Positions 1 to 9,424 of a DNA stretch of 64,000 bases are shown piece by piece (position 1 is the first letter of the stretch; each line of letters opens with the position of its first letter). The DNA comes from Thalassospira sp. HJ (GTDB taxonomy: Bacteria; Pseudomonadota; Alphaproteobacteria; Rhodospirillales; Thalassospiraceae). The notes beneath the pieces are model-generated. The model saw only the letters and a program-made list of their open reading frames with translations, had not been told where the DNA came from and did not search any database. The stretch covers positions 248,001-312,000 of the forward strand of contig NZ_JYII01000021.1 of NCBI RefSeq assembly GCF_000948415.1, given 5' to 3'. A program made the translations under genes and the position numbers.

Positions 1-72
1 AGGCGTTCTGCTATACTGCTTTAACGGCTTGCCATCCTGAGCCTTGTGACTAAATAAGGCTTTATGAATTTG

Positions 73-101
73 AAAAAGGGGCGGCGATGGCCGCCCTTTT
101 G
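73..101 (+). terminator. Intrinsic terminator of an upstream gene
   Basis: A GC-rich hairpin (GGGCGGC, loop GATG, GCCGCCC) is flanked by an A-run and followed by TTTT. It probably ends a gene that lies to the left of the window. No coding sequence can be supported in the first 190 bases. Confidence 0.7.
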
Positions 102-190
102 CTATGCATGGGGTGGCTTTTAAAGCACCTCGACTCATGGGGTTGGTATTGATATACGGCCTCAAACTTTTAAAACGCCGGAAAACGAAC

Positions 191-1162
191 ATGCAGATCG
201 CTGTCGATTTTTGCCAGCCCTTCACGCTGGATCATTCCAATATCCGTGGCCGCTTCACGCGCCTTGGCCCGACGGTGCAGACCATCATCGGCCAGCACAG
301 TTATCCGCCGCTTGCCAACCATCTGCTTTCCGAGATCATCGGTCTTGCGGTGCTGCTGTCCTCGTCGCTGAAATATGACGGGTTGTTTACCCTTCAGACC
401 AGCTCGGACGGGCCAATCAGCATGCTGGTGGTCGATGTTGATAGTGATGGCAATGTGCGCGCCTGCCTGCGGGTTGATGAAGAGCGCCTGAAGGCGATGA
501 TCGCGGCCGAAGAAGGCGGCGAAGAGGCGCTTCGTGGGCAGGTCCTGAAACTGATGGGACGCGGGCATATTGCCTTTACGGTCGATCAGGGCGACGAGCA
601 TGAGCGCTATCAGGGGATTGTGTCGCTTGAGGGCGAGACGTTGGCGCAATGTGCCGAAGCCTATTTCCGCCAGTCCGAACAGCTTGAAACATCGTTCAAG
701 ATCGAAGTTCATCGCGGCGAGAGTGCCGATGACTGGTGGGTTGGTGGTCTGTTCCTGCAGAAAATGCCGGTCAGCGCATCGGGCGATGCGGCCACCCCGG
801 AAGAGGCCGAAAAGGTATCTGAAGACTGGAACCGTTCGACCATTCTGATGGCGAGTGCGACGGAGAACGAGCTTGTTGATATCTCGCTGTCCGCCCATGA
901 CCTGATCTGGCGTCTGTTCCATGACGAGGAACCGCGCGTGTTTGAGCAGACCGGGCTTCAGTTCAAATGCCGTTGCTCGCGCGAGAAGATCGAAGGCGCG
1001 CTTGTGACCTATCCGCTTGAGGAGCTTCTGTCGATGCGCGAGGACGATACCGGCGAGGTCGGCGTATCGTGCCAGTTCTGCAACACGCGCTATGGCTTTA
1101 ACGAGGCTGATCTGCGAGCGCTCAAGGCAGATGATCCCGAAGCGGCATCGCCGAAGATCTAG
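191..1162 (+). CDS. hslO: Hsp33 redox-regulated holdase chaperone
   Basis: Hsp33 is a cytoplasmic chaperone that holds unfolding proteins when oxidative stress releases zinc from its C-terminal cysteines. The 323-residue protein has the usual length. It shows the N-terminal signature RGRFTRLGP, the HSYPPLANHLLSE region, and the zinc/redox centre with C260-x-C262 and C294-x-x-C297. I chose the ATG at 191 because the protein then begins at the family N terminus; the extra 29 codons upstream to 104 look non-native and include the terminator tail. No strong ribosome site is visible. The gene is followed by its own terminator, so it is probably monocistronic. Confidence 0.95.
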   Translation: MQIAVDFCQPFTLDHSNIRGRFTRLGPTVQTIIGQHSYPPLANHLLSEIIGLAVLLSSSLKYDGLFTLQTSSDGPISMLVVDVDSDGNVRACLRVDEERLKAMIAAEEGGEEALRGQVLKLMGRGHIAFTVDQGDEHERYQGIVSLEGETLAQCAEAYFRQSEQLETSFKIEVHRGESADDWWVGGLFLQKMPVSASGDAATPEEAEKVSEDWNRSTILMASATENELVDISLSAHDLIWRLFHDEEPRVFEQTGLQFKCRCSREKIEGALVTYPLEELLSMREDDTGEVGVSCQFCNTRYGFNEADLRALKADDPEAASPKI

Positions 1163-1216
1163 CAAGCTGCCATCGCGGGGAATGTGCGCGTCACAGCCTT
1201 GCCTTAATCATAAAGC

Positions 1217-1270
1217 AACGTCACCATGACAGGATCATCGTCCTGACACGCCATGGTGGCGTTGTTTTTT
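1217..1270 (+). terminator. Terminator after hslO
   Basis: A long hairpin with arms AACGTCACCATG and CATGGTGGCGTT (one G-T wobble) is followed by GTTTTTT. It separates hslO from the lipoprotein gene. Confidence 0.8.
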
Positions 1271-1306
1271 ATGTATTTGCGCGAACAAGCAAAGGAGATC
1301 GAAGAC

Positions 1307-1903
1307 ATGACGGTTTTGTCCATCAAGGGCCTGCGCGCCGTTGTTGCCGGGGCTGCACTTGCGCTGATGGCAGCTTGCACAAGCGGCCCGATTGCGACCT
1401 ATCCCGATGTGACATGGCGCCATCTTGATCCGATTGTCTTTGCTGCTGGTCCGATTGAGAAGGTCGGGGCCTGGTCGACCGGCGGTGAAGGGTCGCTTGA
1501 ATCCGCTTTGCCGTTCAATCTGGGGCGCATGGCAATGAACTGGCCCGATGACCGCATCCAGACGGCGGGCACAAGCGACATGCTGCGCTATAGCGTGACC
1601 GAGGCATCGGTGACCTCGAACGCGCTTAAAACCACCAAGGGTATCAAGGGTGTCTTTACCGACGATCAGTCCGACAAGATCGACCTGAAGGTCGCAGCCA
1701 AGCTTGAGCTGCTTGACCCCAATGGCGTGCAGAAGGGCGAAGTCAGTGCCATGGCCGCCCGGTCGCGCACGCTTTCTGAATCGATGTCGGTCTCGGAACG
1801 CGAACAGGCGATCTATGACGAAACAACCGCACTTCTGATGGATCTCGACCGCGAACTGGAACGCCAGATCAACAACAATCTGGGTCGCTTCCTGCTGCAC
1901 TGA
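1307..1903 (+). CDS. Putative lipoprotein, function unknown
   Basis: A 198-residue predicted lipoprotein. Its signal sequence ends in a lipobox LMAAC with Cys24 as the lipidation site, so the mature protein should be anchored to a membrane on the periplasmic side. The ATG at 1307 is preceded by AAAGGAG at good spacing, which decides against the longer reading from 1253. After the signal the protein is mostly polar, with a charged C-terminal helix rich in Glu and Arg near residues 160-190. I recognise no catalytic motif or named family. It is flanked on both sides by terminators, which points to independent transcription. Confidence 0.85.
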   Translation: MTVLSIKGLRAVVAGAALALMAACTSGPIATYPDVTWRHLDPIVFAAGPIEKVGAWSTGGEGSLESALPFNLGRMAMNWPDDRIQTAGTSDMLRYSVTEASVTSNALKTTKGIKGVFTDDQSDKIDLKVAAKLELLDPNGVQKGEVSAMAARSRTLSESMSVSEREQAIYDETTALLMDLDRELERQINNNLGRFLLH

Positions 1904-1933
1904 TCGGCGCCCAGACCGGGATTTGAAACCCAA

Positions 1934-1969
1934 AGGCCGCGGTGATGTAAGTCCCGCGGTCTTTTTTTG
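1934..1969 (+). terminator. Terminator after the lipoprotein gene
   Basis: The stem GGCCGCGG / CCCGCGGTC is followed by a run of seven T. It is a typical rho-independent terminator. Confidence 0.85.
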
Positions 1970-2040
1970 TTGCCTGCCAATGCGACACGCGGGACAAACA
2001 TCAGGTTATCTTTGCCGTTTGCAACCTTGTGCCGCGTCCC

Positions 2041-3165
2041 ATGTTTGAAATCCCCCTGCCATTTGTTGTTGCCTTGTTACTGGCGATTTTGCTGGTGCGG
2101 TTGATCTTGCGCGGGCCGGGCGGACCCATCGGGCGCAGCATGCGGATATTCGTCGCGGCCAGTCTGGCGCTGGTGATGATGGTCGGGTTGCGGTGGCAGT
2201 TTGATGTGCTGGCATTTCGGTTCTTGCGGCCATTATTTGCAGCCATGCTGCCGCCAATTGCCTGGGCATGCTTTGCCGCACTCGGGGCGCAGGAAACATC
2301 ACGGTCCCGATGGAAGTGGCTGCATGTTGTCCCGGTCGTAGTGATATTTGTATCCATTTTGACCTGGAGAAAATTCCATATACCGGTCGATTTCCTGATC
2401 GCGTTGCAGTTTGCCGGATATGGTATTGCCCTTTTGGTTCTGGCTAGTCGGGGCGAGGAGCGTTTTGCACAGGCGCGACTGGGTGATGTCGGATCGGTGC
2501 GCGGAATTGTCGCCGTGGTTGGCGGGGCGCTGATTTTTTCTGCCTTGGTGGATGGATTGATCGCCATTGATTTCAGCATCACGAAGGGCACGAATGCAGC
2601 CGCGATTGTAAGCTATGCGCAGCTGGTTGTTCTGGTGGTGCTTGCCATGCTGATGGTTCGCCTGGAGCGGTTTAGCCCAGCGAGCGTGAGTTTGACTGAT
2701 GCAGTAGCGGAGCCTGCCCAGTCCGATAGACAGGATGATCATCAAGCCAACAAGGATATGGCTGATGATGATGTGATCCTTGCCGCGATTGATGACGTGA
2801 TGAGAGACCAGCATCTCTATCGCGACCCCGATCTGACACTGGATCGGTTGGCGCGCCGTGTTGTGATACCGGCACGCCAGATTTCCGGGGCGATAAACCG
2901 TCGTTTCGGGCGCAATGTATCGCAGATCGTCAATGAATACCGGATTGCTGAGGCGCAGTTGCTTTTGCACAGCACGGAAAAGCCGGTGACCGAGATCATG
3001 TTTGATTGCGGCTTTCAGACCAAATCAAACTTTAACCGCGAATTCGCACGGATCACCGGCATGGTGCCACGGGCCTTTCGCGCCATGGACCCGGACCCTG
3101 ATGCCGGTAAAGATTTCGGTCCAATCAGGAAGCTGTTTCTCGCTGACGGAGAAAGTCGAGAATGA
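2041..3165 (+). CDS. AraC-family regulator with membrane-embedded N terminus
   Basis: The N-terminal half (about residues 1-220) consists of several hydrophobic helices. The C-terminal 100 residues form an AraC/XylS double helix-turn-helix, with the segments LTLDRLARRVVIPARQISGA and CGFQTKSNFNREFARITGM typical of the two DNA-binding helices. The layout, a membrane sensor fused directly to a DNA-binding domain, suggests a regulator acting from the inner membrane on an unknown signal. A GTG at 2029 in the same frame is a possible alternative start; neither start has a clear ribosome site. The 3' end overlaps the convergent hydrolase gene by 41 bases, so antisense interference is possible. Confidence 0.85.
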   Translation: MFEIPLPFVVALLLAILLVRLILRGPGGPIGRSMRIFVAASLALVMMVGLRWQFDVLAFRFLRPLFAAMLPPIAWACFAALGAQETSRSRWKWLHVVPVVVIFVSILTWRKFHIPVDFLIALQFAGYGIALLVLASRGEERFAQARLGDVGSVRGIVAVVGGALIFSALVDGLIAIDFSITKGTNAAAIVSYAQLVVLVVLAMLMVRLERFSPASVSLTDAVAEPAQSDRQDDHQANKDMADDDVILAAIDDVMRDQHLYRDPDLTLDRLARRVVIPARQISGAINRRFGRNVSQIVNEYRIAEAQLLLHSTEKPVTEIMFDCGFQTKSNFNREFARITGMVPRAFRAMDPDPDAGKDFGPIRKLFLADGESRE

Positions 3166-4180
3166 GGGTGATGGTCTGCTGATGCAGGTCTGATCGATCT
3201 GCCTGATCGTCGCCATCAAGGCAGATGATGCCATCACCGGGAACGTCGCTTTCAAGCAGTGCTGCGGCATTTGGTTTGCATTCCGGAAGGAACGTGAAAT
3301 GCGCGGCCCCGGGCAGCACATGGTACTGGCGCAGATCTGCTGGCAGGTAACGGATGAGATAGCCTGATTCAAGATCCTTGGGGATCTTTGGATTGGGCGA
3401 ACCGGCGGCAATCACCAGCACAGGGATGTCGATGGCGGCCAGGCTTTCGGGGGTGAAGCCGCGCGCAAGACCAATATCAAGCGAGATGGCAGCGCCGATC
3501 CGTTCGTCCTTGAGGTTGGCTGCCAGATTTTTCCGATCAGCGGTCTTGCGACCGACTTCAAGGGTGGCAATGCCATCGCAGGCGGCGAATTCGGGGTTTT
3601 GTGCACAATCGGTATCGATCAGATCCATATCCATTCGTGCCCCGGCCAGTTCAAGGGCGGTCCATGCGCCCAATGAATGCCCGATGACCGTGATGTTGGC
3701 TGTGTCGAGATAAGGTGCCCATATCGGGTTGTCGGAAAGCGATGTAATCAGGTGGCTGATATCGCGCGGGCGGAGCCACAATTTCGAGCCGACTTCGGCG
3801 GTGACATCGCGGCTGGTGGTGCCGGGATGGTTGATTGCGGCCACCACATAACCGGCACGGGCAAGTGCGACGGCAAGCCATCCCTGATTGCGCCAGTTGC
3901 CGCCAAAGCCGTGCGACATGACGACCAATGGATGGCGTCCGTTCATAGTCTTGGCGTCAGGTTGCACCATCTGACCGAAAAAGACCGGGTTTTCGCCAAC
4001 AGGCGTTACCGGGTTTGTGTCCGTGGTCGGGTACCAGATTGCACCGGCCAATGCCCGGTCACCTTCTGTTGCTGCGATCGTGATTTCGCGAAAGCCAACG
4101 GCATTGGTCGATGCATGCGACGGGATGGCAAGAACAAGAAAGGCCAAAGCGGCCAGTGTGTGAAAGGTAAAACGCAACAT
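3125..4180 (-). CDS. Secreted alpha/beta hydrolase (dienelactone hydrolase / PAF-acetylhydrolase-like)
   Basis: A 351-residue protein with an N-terminal signal peptide ending near SHASTNA, so it is probably periplasmic or secreted. It carries the nucleophile elbow GHSLGAW, an upstream HGFGGNWRN oxyanion-hole region, and a late His in the segment GAAHFTF that could complete the Ser-Asp-His triad. The length and the start (GFREITIAATEGDRALAGAI) fit the predicted dienelactone hydrolase / PAF-acetylhydrolase-like family. The substrate cannot be told from sequence. It is convergent with the AraC-type gene and overlaps its end. Confidence 0.85.
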   Translation of the reverse strand: MLRFTFHTLAALAFLVLAIPSHASTNAVGFREITIAATEGDRALAGAIWYPTTDTNPVTPVGENPVFFGQMVQPDAKTMNGRHPLVVMSHGFGGNWRNQGWLAVALARAGYVVAAINHPGTTSRDVTAEVGSKLWLRPRDISHLITSLSDNPIWAPYLDTANITVIGHSLGAWTALELAGARMDMDLIDTDCAQNPEFAACDGIATLEVGRKTADRKNLAANLKDERIGAAISLDIGLARGFTPESLAAIDIPVLVIAAGSPNPKIPKDLESGYLIRYLPADLRQYHVLPGAAHFTFLPECKPNAAALLESDVPGDGIICLDGDDQADRSDLHQQTITLILDFLRQRETAS

Positions 4181-4277
4181 GCCTGATCCTTCAAACCAGA
4201 TGAAATGATGCGCGGAGTTTCACTGCTTGGAGAGGTTCTGGCGTCCTCGAACGCGATCTAGGACCTTTTCGGCACAG

Positions 4278-4311
4278 AAAAAGGCCCCGGACAGGTGACC
4301 GGGGCCTTAAA
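4278..4311 (-). terminator. Terminator after the universal stress gene
   Basis: The hairpin AAGGCCCCGG / CCGGGGCCTT has a T-run on the minus strand. It lies just past the stop codon of the universal stress protein gene. Confidence 0.8.
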
Positions 4312-4337
4312 TCGGACTTCGTGATTGAAGGATGTTT

Positions 4338-5192
4338 CTAGCGGAACATCATCACGGGTACATGGCAGGACCGGACCATTTCGGTGGTGGTGCTGCCGAT
4401 GATCAGGTTGCGGATGCGCGAATGGCCATAGGCGCCCATGACCAGAAGGTCGATATTTTCCGCTTCGATCTTGTCCTTGATGACGTCTTCCGGTTCGCCC
4501 GGGGCAAAGCCGGCATCAACCTCGTAGCCTGCCTTGCGCAGGATCGCGGCAGCTTCATCAAGCTTTTCCTGCAGATTGCCGTTCGGCTTGCCAACGGAAA
4601 GCAGCGTGCAGGGCAGGCCGGTAAACAGCTTGCCCGATGCGATATGGCGCACGGCCTTCATCGCACTTTCGCCGCCATCAAAGGCAATCAGGAACTTGTT
4701 GATCGGCTTGAACGCGCGCGAGGCGACAAGAATCGGTTTCTTGGCAGAGCGCACAACACGTTCCAAGTTCGAACCCAGATGCATCTTGGCAAAGTCAGCC
4801 GCCTCACCGCGTTTACCCACCAGGATCAGATCGGCAGTGTCTTCGAATTCGGCAATGGTTTCGATCAGATCACCATGGCGCAGCTTCGTGGTGACGGAAC
4901 CAAGGCCCTGTTCCTCAAGCCCGGTTTTGGCTTCTTCAAGCAGCAGGCGACCGCGTTTGAGTTCGAGCTTGTTTTTCTGCTCGTCCAGATCAGCCAGCTC
5001 CTTGAGCAAAGCGGAACGTGCGCCGAGCTTGAGATTGCCACTGAGATCAGCCGGTTCGGAATCGGTATTGCGTCGGCCCAGCACATGCATCAGTTCAACC
5101 GATGCTTCGGTGCGTTCGGCCACCCAGCGGGTAAGGTCGCATACACTTTGCGAATAGCCTGATCCGTCAATCAGTGCGATCAGATGTGTCAT
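4338..5192 (-). CDS. Tandem universal stress protein (two UspA domains)
   Basis: A 284-residue cytoplasmic protein made of two Usp folds (about residues 1-150 and 155-284). The second domain ends in the ATP-binding pattern G-x2-G-x9-G-S, seen as GAYGHSRIRNLIIGSTTTE, and the first has a related GKRGEAADFAKMHLGS, so both may bind nucleotide. The ATG is preceded by an AGGGGA ribosome site. It follows the SulP gene by 17 bases on the same strand, so the two are likely one transcript, perhaps linking anion transport to a stress response. The molecular role of most Usp proteins is not defined. Confidence 0.92.
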   Translation of the reverse strand: MTHLIALIDGSGYSQSVCDLTRWVAERTEASVELMHVLGRRNTDSEPADLSGNLKLGARSALLKELADLDEQKNKLELKRGRLLLEEAKTGLEEQGLGSVTTKLRHGDLIETIAEFEDTADLILVGKRGEAADFAKMHLGSNLERVVRSAKKPILVASRAFKPINKFLIAFDGGESAMKAVRHIASGKLFTGLPCTLLSVGKPNGNLQEKLDEAAAILRKAGYEVDAGFAPGEPEDVIKDKIEAENIDLLVMGAYGHSRIRNLIIGSTTTEMVRSCHVPVMMFR

Positions 5193-5209
5193 GGATCGTT
5201 CCCCTGTTC

Positions 5210-6700
5210 CTAGTGGCCCATCAGGCGGTCAAGCGCGCCGGGCTTGTCGTGGATGGCCAGTTTATCGACAATTGTCTCGCTGGCTTCATTGAGACCGATC
5301 AATTCAACTTCGGCCCCTTCACGGCGGAATTTGAGCACGACCATATCCAAGGCGGCAACACTTGAAATGTCCCAGATATGCGCGTGGCTGACATCAATGG
5401 TGACCTTATCGAGCGCTTCGCGGAAATCAAACGCCTTGGTGAAGTCTTCGACCGAGGCAAAGAAGATCTGGCCGCGCACTTCATAGGTACGATGCGTGCT
5501 GTCATCCGAAAGCGTGCTGGTAACGCGGAAAATCTGCGCGATCTTCCAGGCAAAGAAAATACCCGACAGCAGCACACCAACCAGAACACCGATCGCAAGG
5601 TTGTGCGAACCGACAACGGTGATGACAGTTGCCAGCATGACGATGGACGAGCTGCGCGGATGGTCTTTGAGATCCTTGATCGAGGACCAGCTGAACGTCC
5701 CGATCGAGACCATGATCATGATTGCAACGAGGGCCGCCATCGGAATGATCGCGACCAGATCGCCCAGAACCACAATCAGGATCAGAAGGAAGATACCGGC
5801 AAGGAAGGTCGACAGGCGGCAACGACCACCCGATTTGACGTTGATCACCGACTGGCCAATCATCGCACAACCGGCCATGCCGCCGATAAAGCCGGTAAAG
5901 AAGTTGGCGATGCCCTGACCATAGCATTCACGGGTCCGGTTGGACGTGGTGTCGGTCAGATCATCAACGATCTGGGCGGTCATCAGACTTTCCAGAAGAC
6001 CGACTGCCGCGACCGCCGCCGAATAGGGCAGGATGATCAGGAAGGTATCAAGATTAAGCGGCACATCGGGCAGATAGATCGCCGGGAAGGCATCAGGCAG
6101 TGCGCCCATATCGCCAACAGTGCGCAAGTCCGCATCGATGAACAGCGAAATTACCGTCAGCACCAGAATGCAGATCAGCGGGGACGGGATGATCTTGGTG
6201 ATGCGCGGGAACAGATAAATGATGGCAAGGCCGCCGGCCACCATCACATAGGTCATGTTCGAAACGCCAATCAGTTCGGGCAGCTGTGCCATGAAGATCA
6301 GGATGGCGAGTGCGTTCACAAAGCCTGTCATCACCGATTTGGAGACAAAGCGCATCAGATTGCCAAGGCGTAGCGCACCGGCCAGCATCTGGATCACACC
6401 GGCCAGAACGGTCGCCGCCAGCAAGTAATCAAGGCCATGTTCGCGGACAAGCGATCCCATCAGAACGGCGGTGGCGGCGGTGGCAGCCGAAATCATGCCC
6501 GGTCGGCCGCCAAAGATCGCGGTGATCACGGCAATCGAGAAGGAGGCATACAGCCCGACCTTCGGGTCAACACCGGCAATGATGGAAAAGGCAATGGCCT
6601 CAGGGATCAGGGCCAGTGCAACGACGAGGCCCGAAAGCACATCGGCGCGAATGTTGCCAAGCCATTCAGCCCGCAAACGCGGCAGAAAATCGCTATTCAC
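5210..6700 (-). CDS. SulP-family anion transporter with STAS domain
   Basis: A 496-residue inner membrane transporter. The N-terminal 400 residues form the multi-helix SulP core, with the conserved start [20 protein letters not shown] and the GLYASF motif. The C-terminal 100 residues form a STAS domain. SulP proteins move sulfate, bicarbonate or other anions, usually with Na+ or H+; the substrate here is not decidable. Start is GTG, preceded by GGAG. It is the first gene of a two-gene unit with the tandem Usp protein. Confidence 0.93.
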   Translation of the reverse strand: MNSDFLPRLRAEWLGNIRADVLSGLVVALALIPEAIAFSIIAGVDPKVGLYASFSIAVITAIFGGRPGMISAATAATAVLMGSLVREHGLDYLLAATVLAGVIQMLAGALRLGNLMRFVSKSVMTGFVNALAILIFMAQLPELIGVSNMTYVMVAGGLAIIYLFPRITKIIPSPLICILVLTVISLFIDADLRTVGDMGALPDAFPAIYLPDVPLNLDTFLIILPYSAAVAAVGLLESLMTAQIVDDLTDTTSNRTRECYGQGIANFFTGFIGGMAGCAMIGQSVINVKSGGRCRLSTFLAGIFLLILIVVLGDLVAIIPMAALVAIMIMVSIGTFSWSSIKDLKDHPRSSSIVMLATVITVVGSHNLAIGVLVGVLLSGIFFAWKIAQIFRVTSTLSDDSTHRTYEVRGQIFFASVEDFTKAFDFREALDKVTIDVSHAHIWDISSVAALDMVVLKFRREGAEVELIGLNEASETIVDKLAIHDKPGALDRLMGH

Positions 6701-6928
6701 AGAAAGTCTCCGTCTCCATTAGCCCGATCTTGCAATGGATTGTCCCCGGGCTGGAATGTCATCAGGCGGTCTTCATGATCCGTCAGCCGGAAATTCAGCG
6801 ACAGGTCTCCCCAAGACCATCCTGTCCGTTGCTGCGTCGCAGCAGGCTGTACCTATACCAATTTAAGATTTTGCACAACCGTGGGACGGGGAAGCTTGCC
6901 ATGTCTTTGTCGGGCTATTGCCATGACC

Positions 6929-6968
6929 AAAAGAAAAGCCTGATCCCCGGTTGGCGGGGATCAGGCGA
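6929..6968 (-). terminator. Terminator of the tartrate operon
   Basis: The perfect hairpin CCTGATCCCCG / CGGGGATCAGG is followed on the minus strand by CTTTTCTTTT. It sits just downstream of the last gene of the tct-ttu operon. The rest of the gap 6701-6999 shows no gene. Confidence 0.85.
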
Positions 6969-6999
6969 TGTTTCGCGATATCTTTCGGCAGGCCAGAAA

Positions 7000-8082
7000 T
7001 CAGGCGTTGTCGAGAAGTGCCTTGGCGATTGCCTCTCCACAGGTAACCGTGTTGGCCTTACCACCAAGATCTGCGGTGCGGAGGTTTTCATCGAGAAGCA
7101 CGGTTTCGATGGCCTTCATGATCGCGTCATGTGCGTCGGTATGACCCAGGTGATCAAGCATCATCGCACCTGACCAGATCTGGCCGATCGGGTTGGCGAT
7201 ACCCTTGCCGGCGATATCCGGGGCGGAGCCATGGACCGGTTCGAAGAGCGACGGGAATTTGCGTTCCGGGTTGATGTTGCCCGATGGTGCGATGCCGATG
7301 GTGCCGGTGCAGGCCGGGCCAAGGTCAGACAGGATATCGCCAAACAGGTTTGAGGCGACGACAACATCAAAGCGATCCGGGTTCATGACGAACTGCGCGG
7401 TCAAAATATCGATATGATATTTGTCCCAGCTGACATCGGGATAGTTTTTCGCCATTTCGATCACGCGTTCATCCCAATAGGGCATGGTGATCGAAATGCC
7501 GTTTGATTTGGTCGCCGAGGTCAGATGTTTGCGCGGGCGTTTCTGGGCCAGCTCAAACGCGTATTTCAGGATGCGATCAATGCCGGTGCGCGACATGACG
7601 GTTTCCTGAATGACGATTTCGCGGTCCGTACCCGGATACATCTTGCCGCCGACCGAGGAATATTCGCCTTCGGTGTTTTCGCGCACGACATAGAAATCAA
7701 TATCGCCCGGTTTGCGACCGGCAAGCGGGGATGGCACACCGGGCATCAGTTTGGCCGGACGCAGGCTAACATACTGATCAAAATCTCGACGGAACTGGAT
7801 TAAAGATCCCCAAAGCGAAATATGATCCGGCACGGTGTCGGGCCAACCGACGGCGCCAAAGAAGATCGCATCATGATTTTCGATTTGCGCGCGCCAGTCA
7901 TCGGGCATCATTTTGCCGTGCTTTTGATAATAGTCACAGGAACCGAATTCGAACTCGTCAAAGGTCAGGTCGAGGTCAAAAATCTCGGCCGCGGTTTTGA
8001 GCACGCGGATGCCTTCGGGCATGACTTCGGTGCCGATGCCGTCGCCGGCGATGACTGCTATTTTGTGGGTGGCGCGTGTCAC
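7000..8082 (-). CDS. ttuC: Tartrate dehydrogenase/decarboxylase, copy 2
   Basis: A 360-residue member of the isocitrate/isopropylmalate dehydrogenase family. It has the start AVIAGDGIGTEV, the RENTEGEYSS substrate loop and the GSAPDIAGKGIANP cofactor loop. Together with the HKMMPDDW-type N-terminal region and FFGAVGWPDTVPDH these resemble tartrate dehydrogenases, which oxidise tartrate or D-malate with NAD+ and Mn2+ and may also decarboxylate. It is the last gene of the operon and starts with GTG after AAGGAA. The D-malate dehydrogenase (DmlA) activity of the same family is an alternative. A paralogue lies two genes upstream. Confidence 0.85.
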   Translation of the reverse strand: MTRATHKIAVIAGDGIGTEVMPEGIRVLKTAAEIFDLDLTFDEFEFGSCDYYQKHGKMMPDDWRAQIENHDAIFFGAVGWPDTVPDHISLWGSLIQFRRDFDQYVSLRPAKLMPGVPSPLAGRKPGDIDFYVVRENTEGEYSSVGGKMYPGTDREIVIQETVMSRTGIDRILKYAFELAQKRPRKHLTSATKSNGISITMPYWDERVIEMAKNYPDVSWDKYHIDILTAQFVMNPDRFDVVVASNLFGDILSDLGPACTGTIGIAPSGNINPERKFPSLFEPVHGSAPDIAGKGIANPIGQIWSGAMMLDHLGHTDAHDAIMKAIETVLLDENLRTADLGGKANTVTCGEAIAKALLDNA

Positions 8083-8114
8083 GATGTTTTCCTTCGTCGC
8101 GATTTTGATTGCTT

Positions 8115-9407
8115 TCAGACAATCAGGATTGCCCGGAAATCATTCACATTGGTTAGGGTCGGGCCAGTAATGATTCCGTCTTCGAGTGTTTCAAAAAAAC
8201 TGTGGCCGTCATTATTGGCAAGATACGCCTTTGCGTCCATGTTCAGAAGTGATCCACGCAACAAGGTATCAGGAGAAATATATGCGCCAGCAATTTCTTC
8301 GAGCCCGTCAACACCGTCGGTGTCGCCCGCGACCGCGTGAATGCCCGGTGCGCTATCGAGTTCTATGATTAGTCCCAACAGAAATTCGACATTTCGGCCG
8401 CCGCGCCCCGAACCCTTCACGGTGACGGTGGTTTCGCCACCCGACAACAAGACGCAAGGTCGGTCATTTACATGGCGGCGCGATGCGACATGCTTTGCTG
8501 TTCCGGCGAGAGATCGTCCGAGTTCGGATGCTTCACCTTCCAAAGAGTCGCCAAGAATCATAGCTTCAACACCCGCACAGCGTGCCTTTTCTGCGGCGGC
8601 ATCAAGTGCCATTTGCGGGGCTGCGATCAAATGGGCCTCTGTGTTCGATAGTCTGGGATCATCGGGTTTGATTGTTTCGGCCTTACCTGAACGCAGGGCG
8701 TTCAACGCTTCGGTCGGTACTGGAATGCCGTATCGGGTTATGACCTCAAGCGCGTCTGCGCAGGTTGTCGGATCGGCAACTGTTGGTCCCGAAGCAATAT
8801 CGATAAACCTGTCGTTTGGAACATCGGAGATCATGAGCGAAACCACGCGTGCCGGGTGGCAAAGTGCTGCCAGCTTGCCGCCCTTGACTGTTGATAGATG
8901 GCGACGAACGCAATTCATTTCGTCAATTGATGCGCCTGATTTCAACAGCGCCTTGTTGATCGCCTGTTTTTCTTCAAGGCGGATTTCGGGTATTGGATCG
9001 ACCAAAAGCGCTGATCCCCCGCCTGAAATCAGACAGATCACGAGATCGTCTTCGGTAAGGTTCTTCACGCACTCCTTGATGCGTTGCGTAGCCTGCAGCC
9101 CGGCTTCATCCGGAACCGGATGGGATGCTTCGACGACTTCGATTTTGCAGGTGTCCACAGCGTGGCCGTAACGCGTAATCACAAGCCCCGAAAGTTCACC
9201 AGTCCAGTATTTTTCAAGAGTCTGCGCCATTTTGGCGGACGCCTTGCCCGCGCCAATAACAACGGTCCGCCCTTTTGGCGGTTTCGGGATAAAGGGCGGT
9301 AGGCAAAGTTGAGGGTTAGCTGCATCAACAGCGGTTTGAAACAGATCAATCAGAAAATGTTTGATTGATGCAGGGTCATTGAGCCGCGCTTCTTTTTGTG
9401 TCCTCAT
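8115..9407 (-). CDS. ttuD: Glycerate 2-kinase / hydroxypyruvate reductase-type protein (TtuD)
   Basis: A 430-residue protein of the MOFRL/glycerate kinase family. Visible blocks are VVIGAGKASAKMA near residue 50, LISGGGSALL near 130, the segment around HLSTVKGGKLA, and LLSGGETTVTVKGSGRGGRN in the C-terminal MOFRL domain. The family phosphorylates glycerate to 2-phosphoglycerate; the homologue in tartrate operons was named TtuD and described as a hydroxypyruvate reductase, so naming differs. It lies between two tartrate dehydrogenase genes, as expected for channelling glycerate from tartrate decarboxylation into glycolysis. GAGG precedes the ATG. Confidence 0.88.
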   Translation of the reverse strand: MRTQKEARLNDPASIKHFLIDLFQTAVDAANPQLCLPPFIPKPPKGRTVVIGAGKASAKMAQTLEKYWTGELSGLVITRYGHAVDTCKIEVVEASHPVPDEAGLQATQRIKECVKNLTEDDLVICLISGGGSALLVDPIPEIRLEEKQAINKALLKSGASIDEMNCVRRHLSTVKGGKLAALCHPARVVSLMISDVPNDRFIDIASGPTVADPTTCADALEVITRYGIPVPTEALNALRSGKAETIKPDDPRLSNTEAHLIAAPQMALDAAAEKARCAGVEAMILGDSLEGEASELGRSLAGTAKHVASRRHVNDRPCVLLSGGETTVTVKGSGRGGRNVEFLLGLIIELDSAPGIHAVAGDTDGVDGLEEIAGAYISPDTLLRGSLLNMDAKAYLANNDGHSFFETLEDGIITGPTLTNVNDFRAILIV

Positions 9408-9424
9408 CTTTGCCTCTGAGGTGT

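Noticed and set aside
170..1165. A 331-codon minus-strand frame over hslO
   Set aside because: A shadow of the well-supported hslO gene with a composition unlike real proteins.
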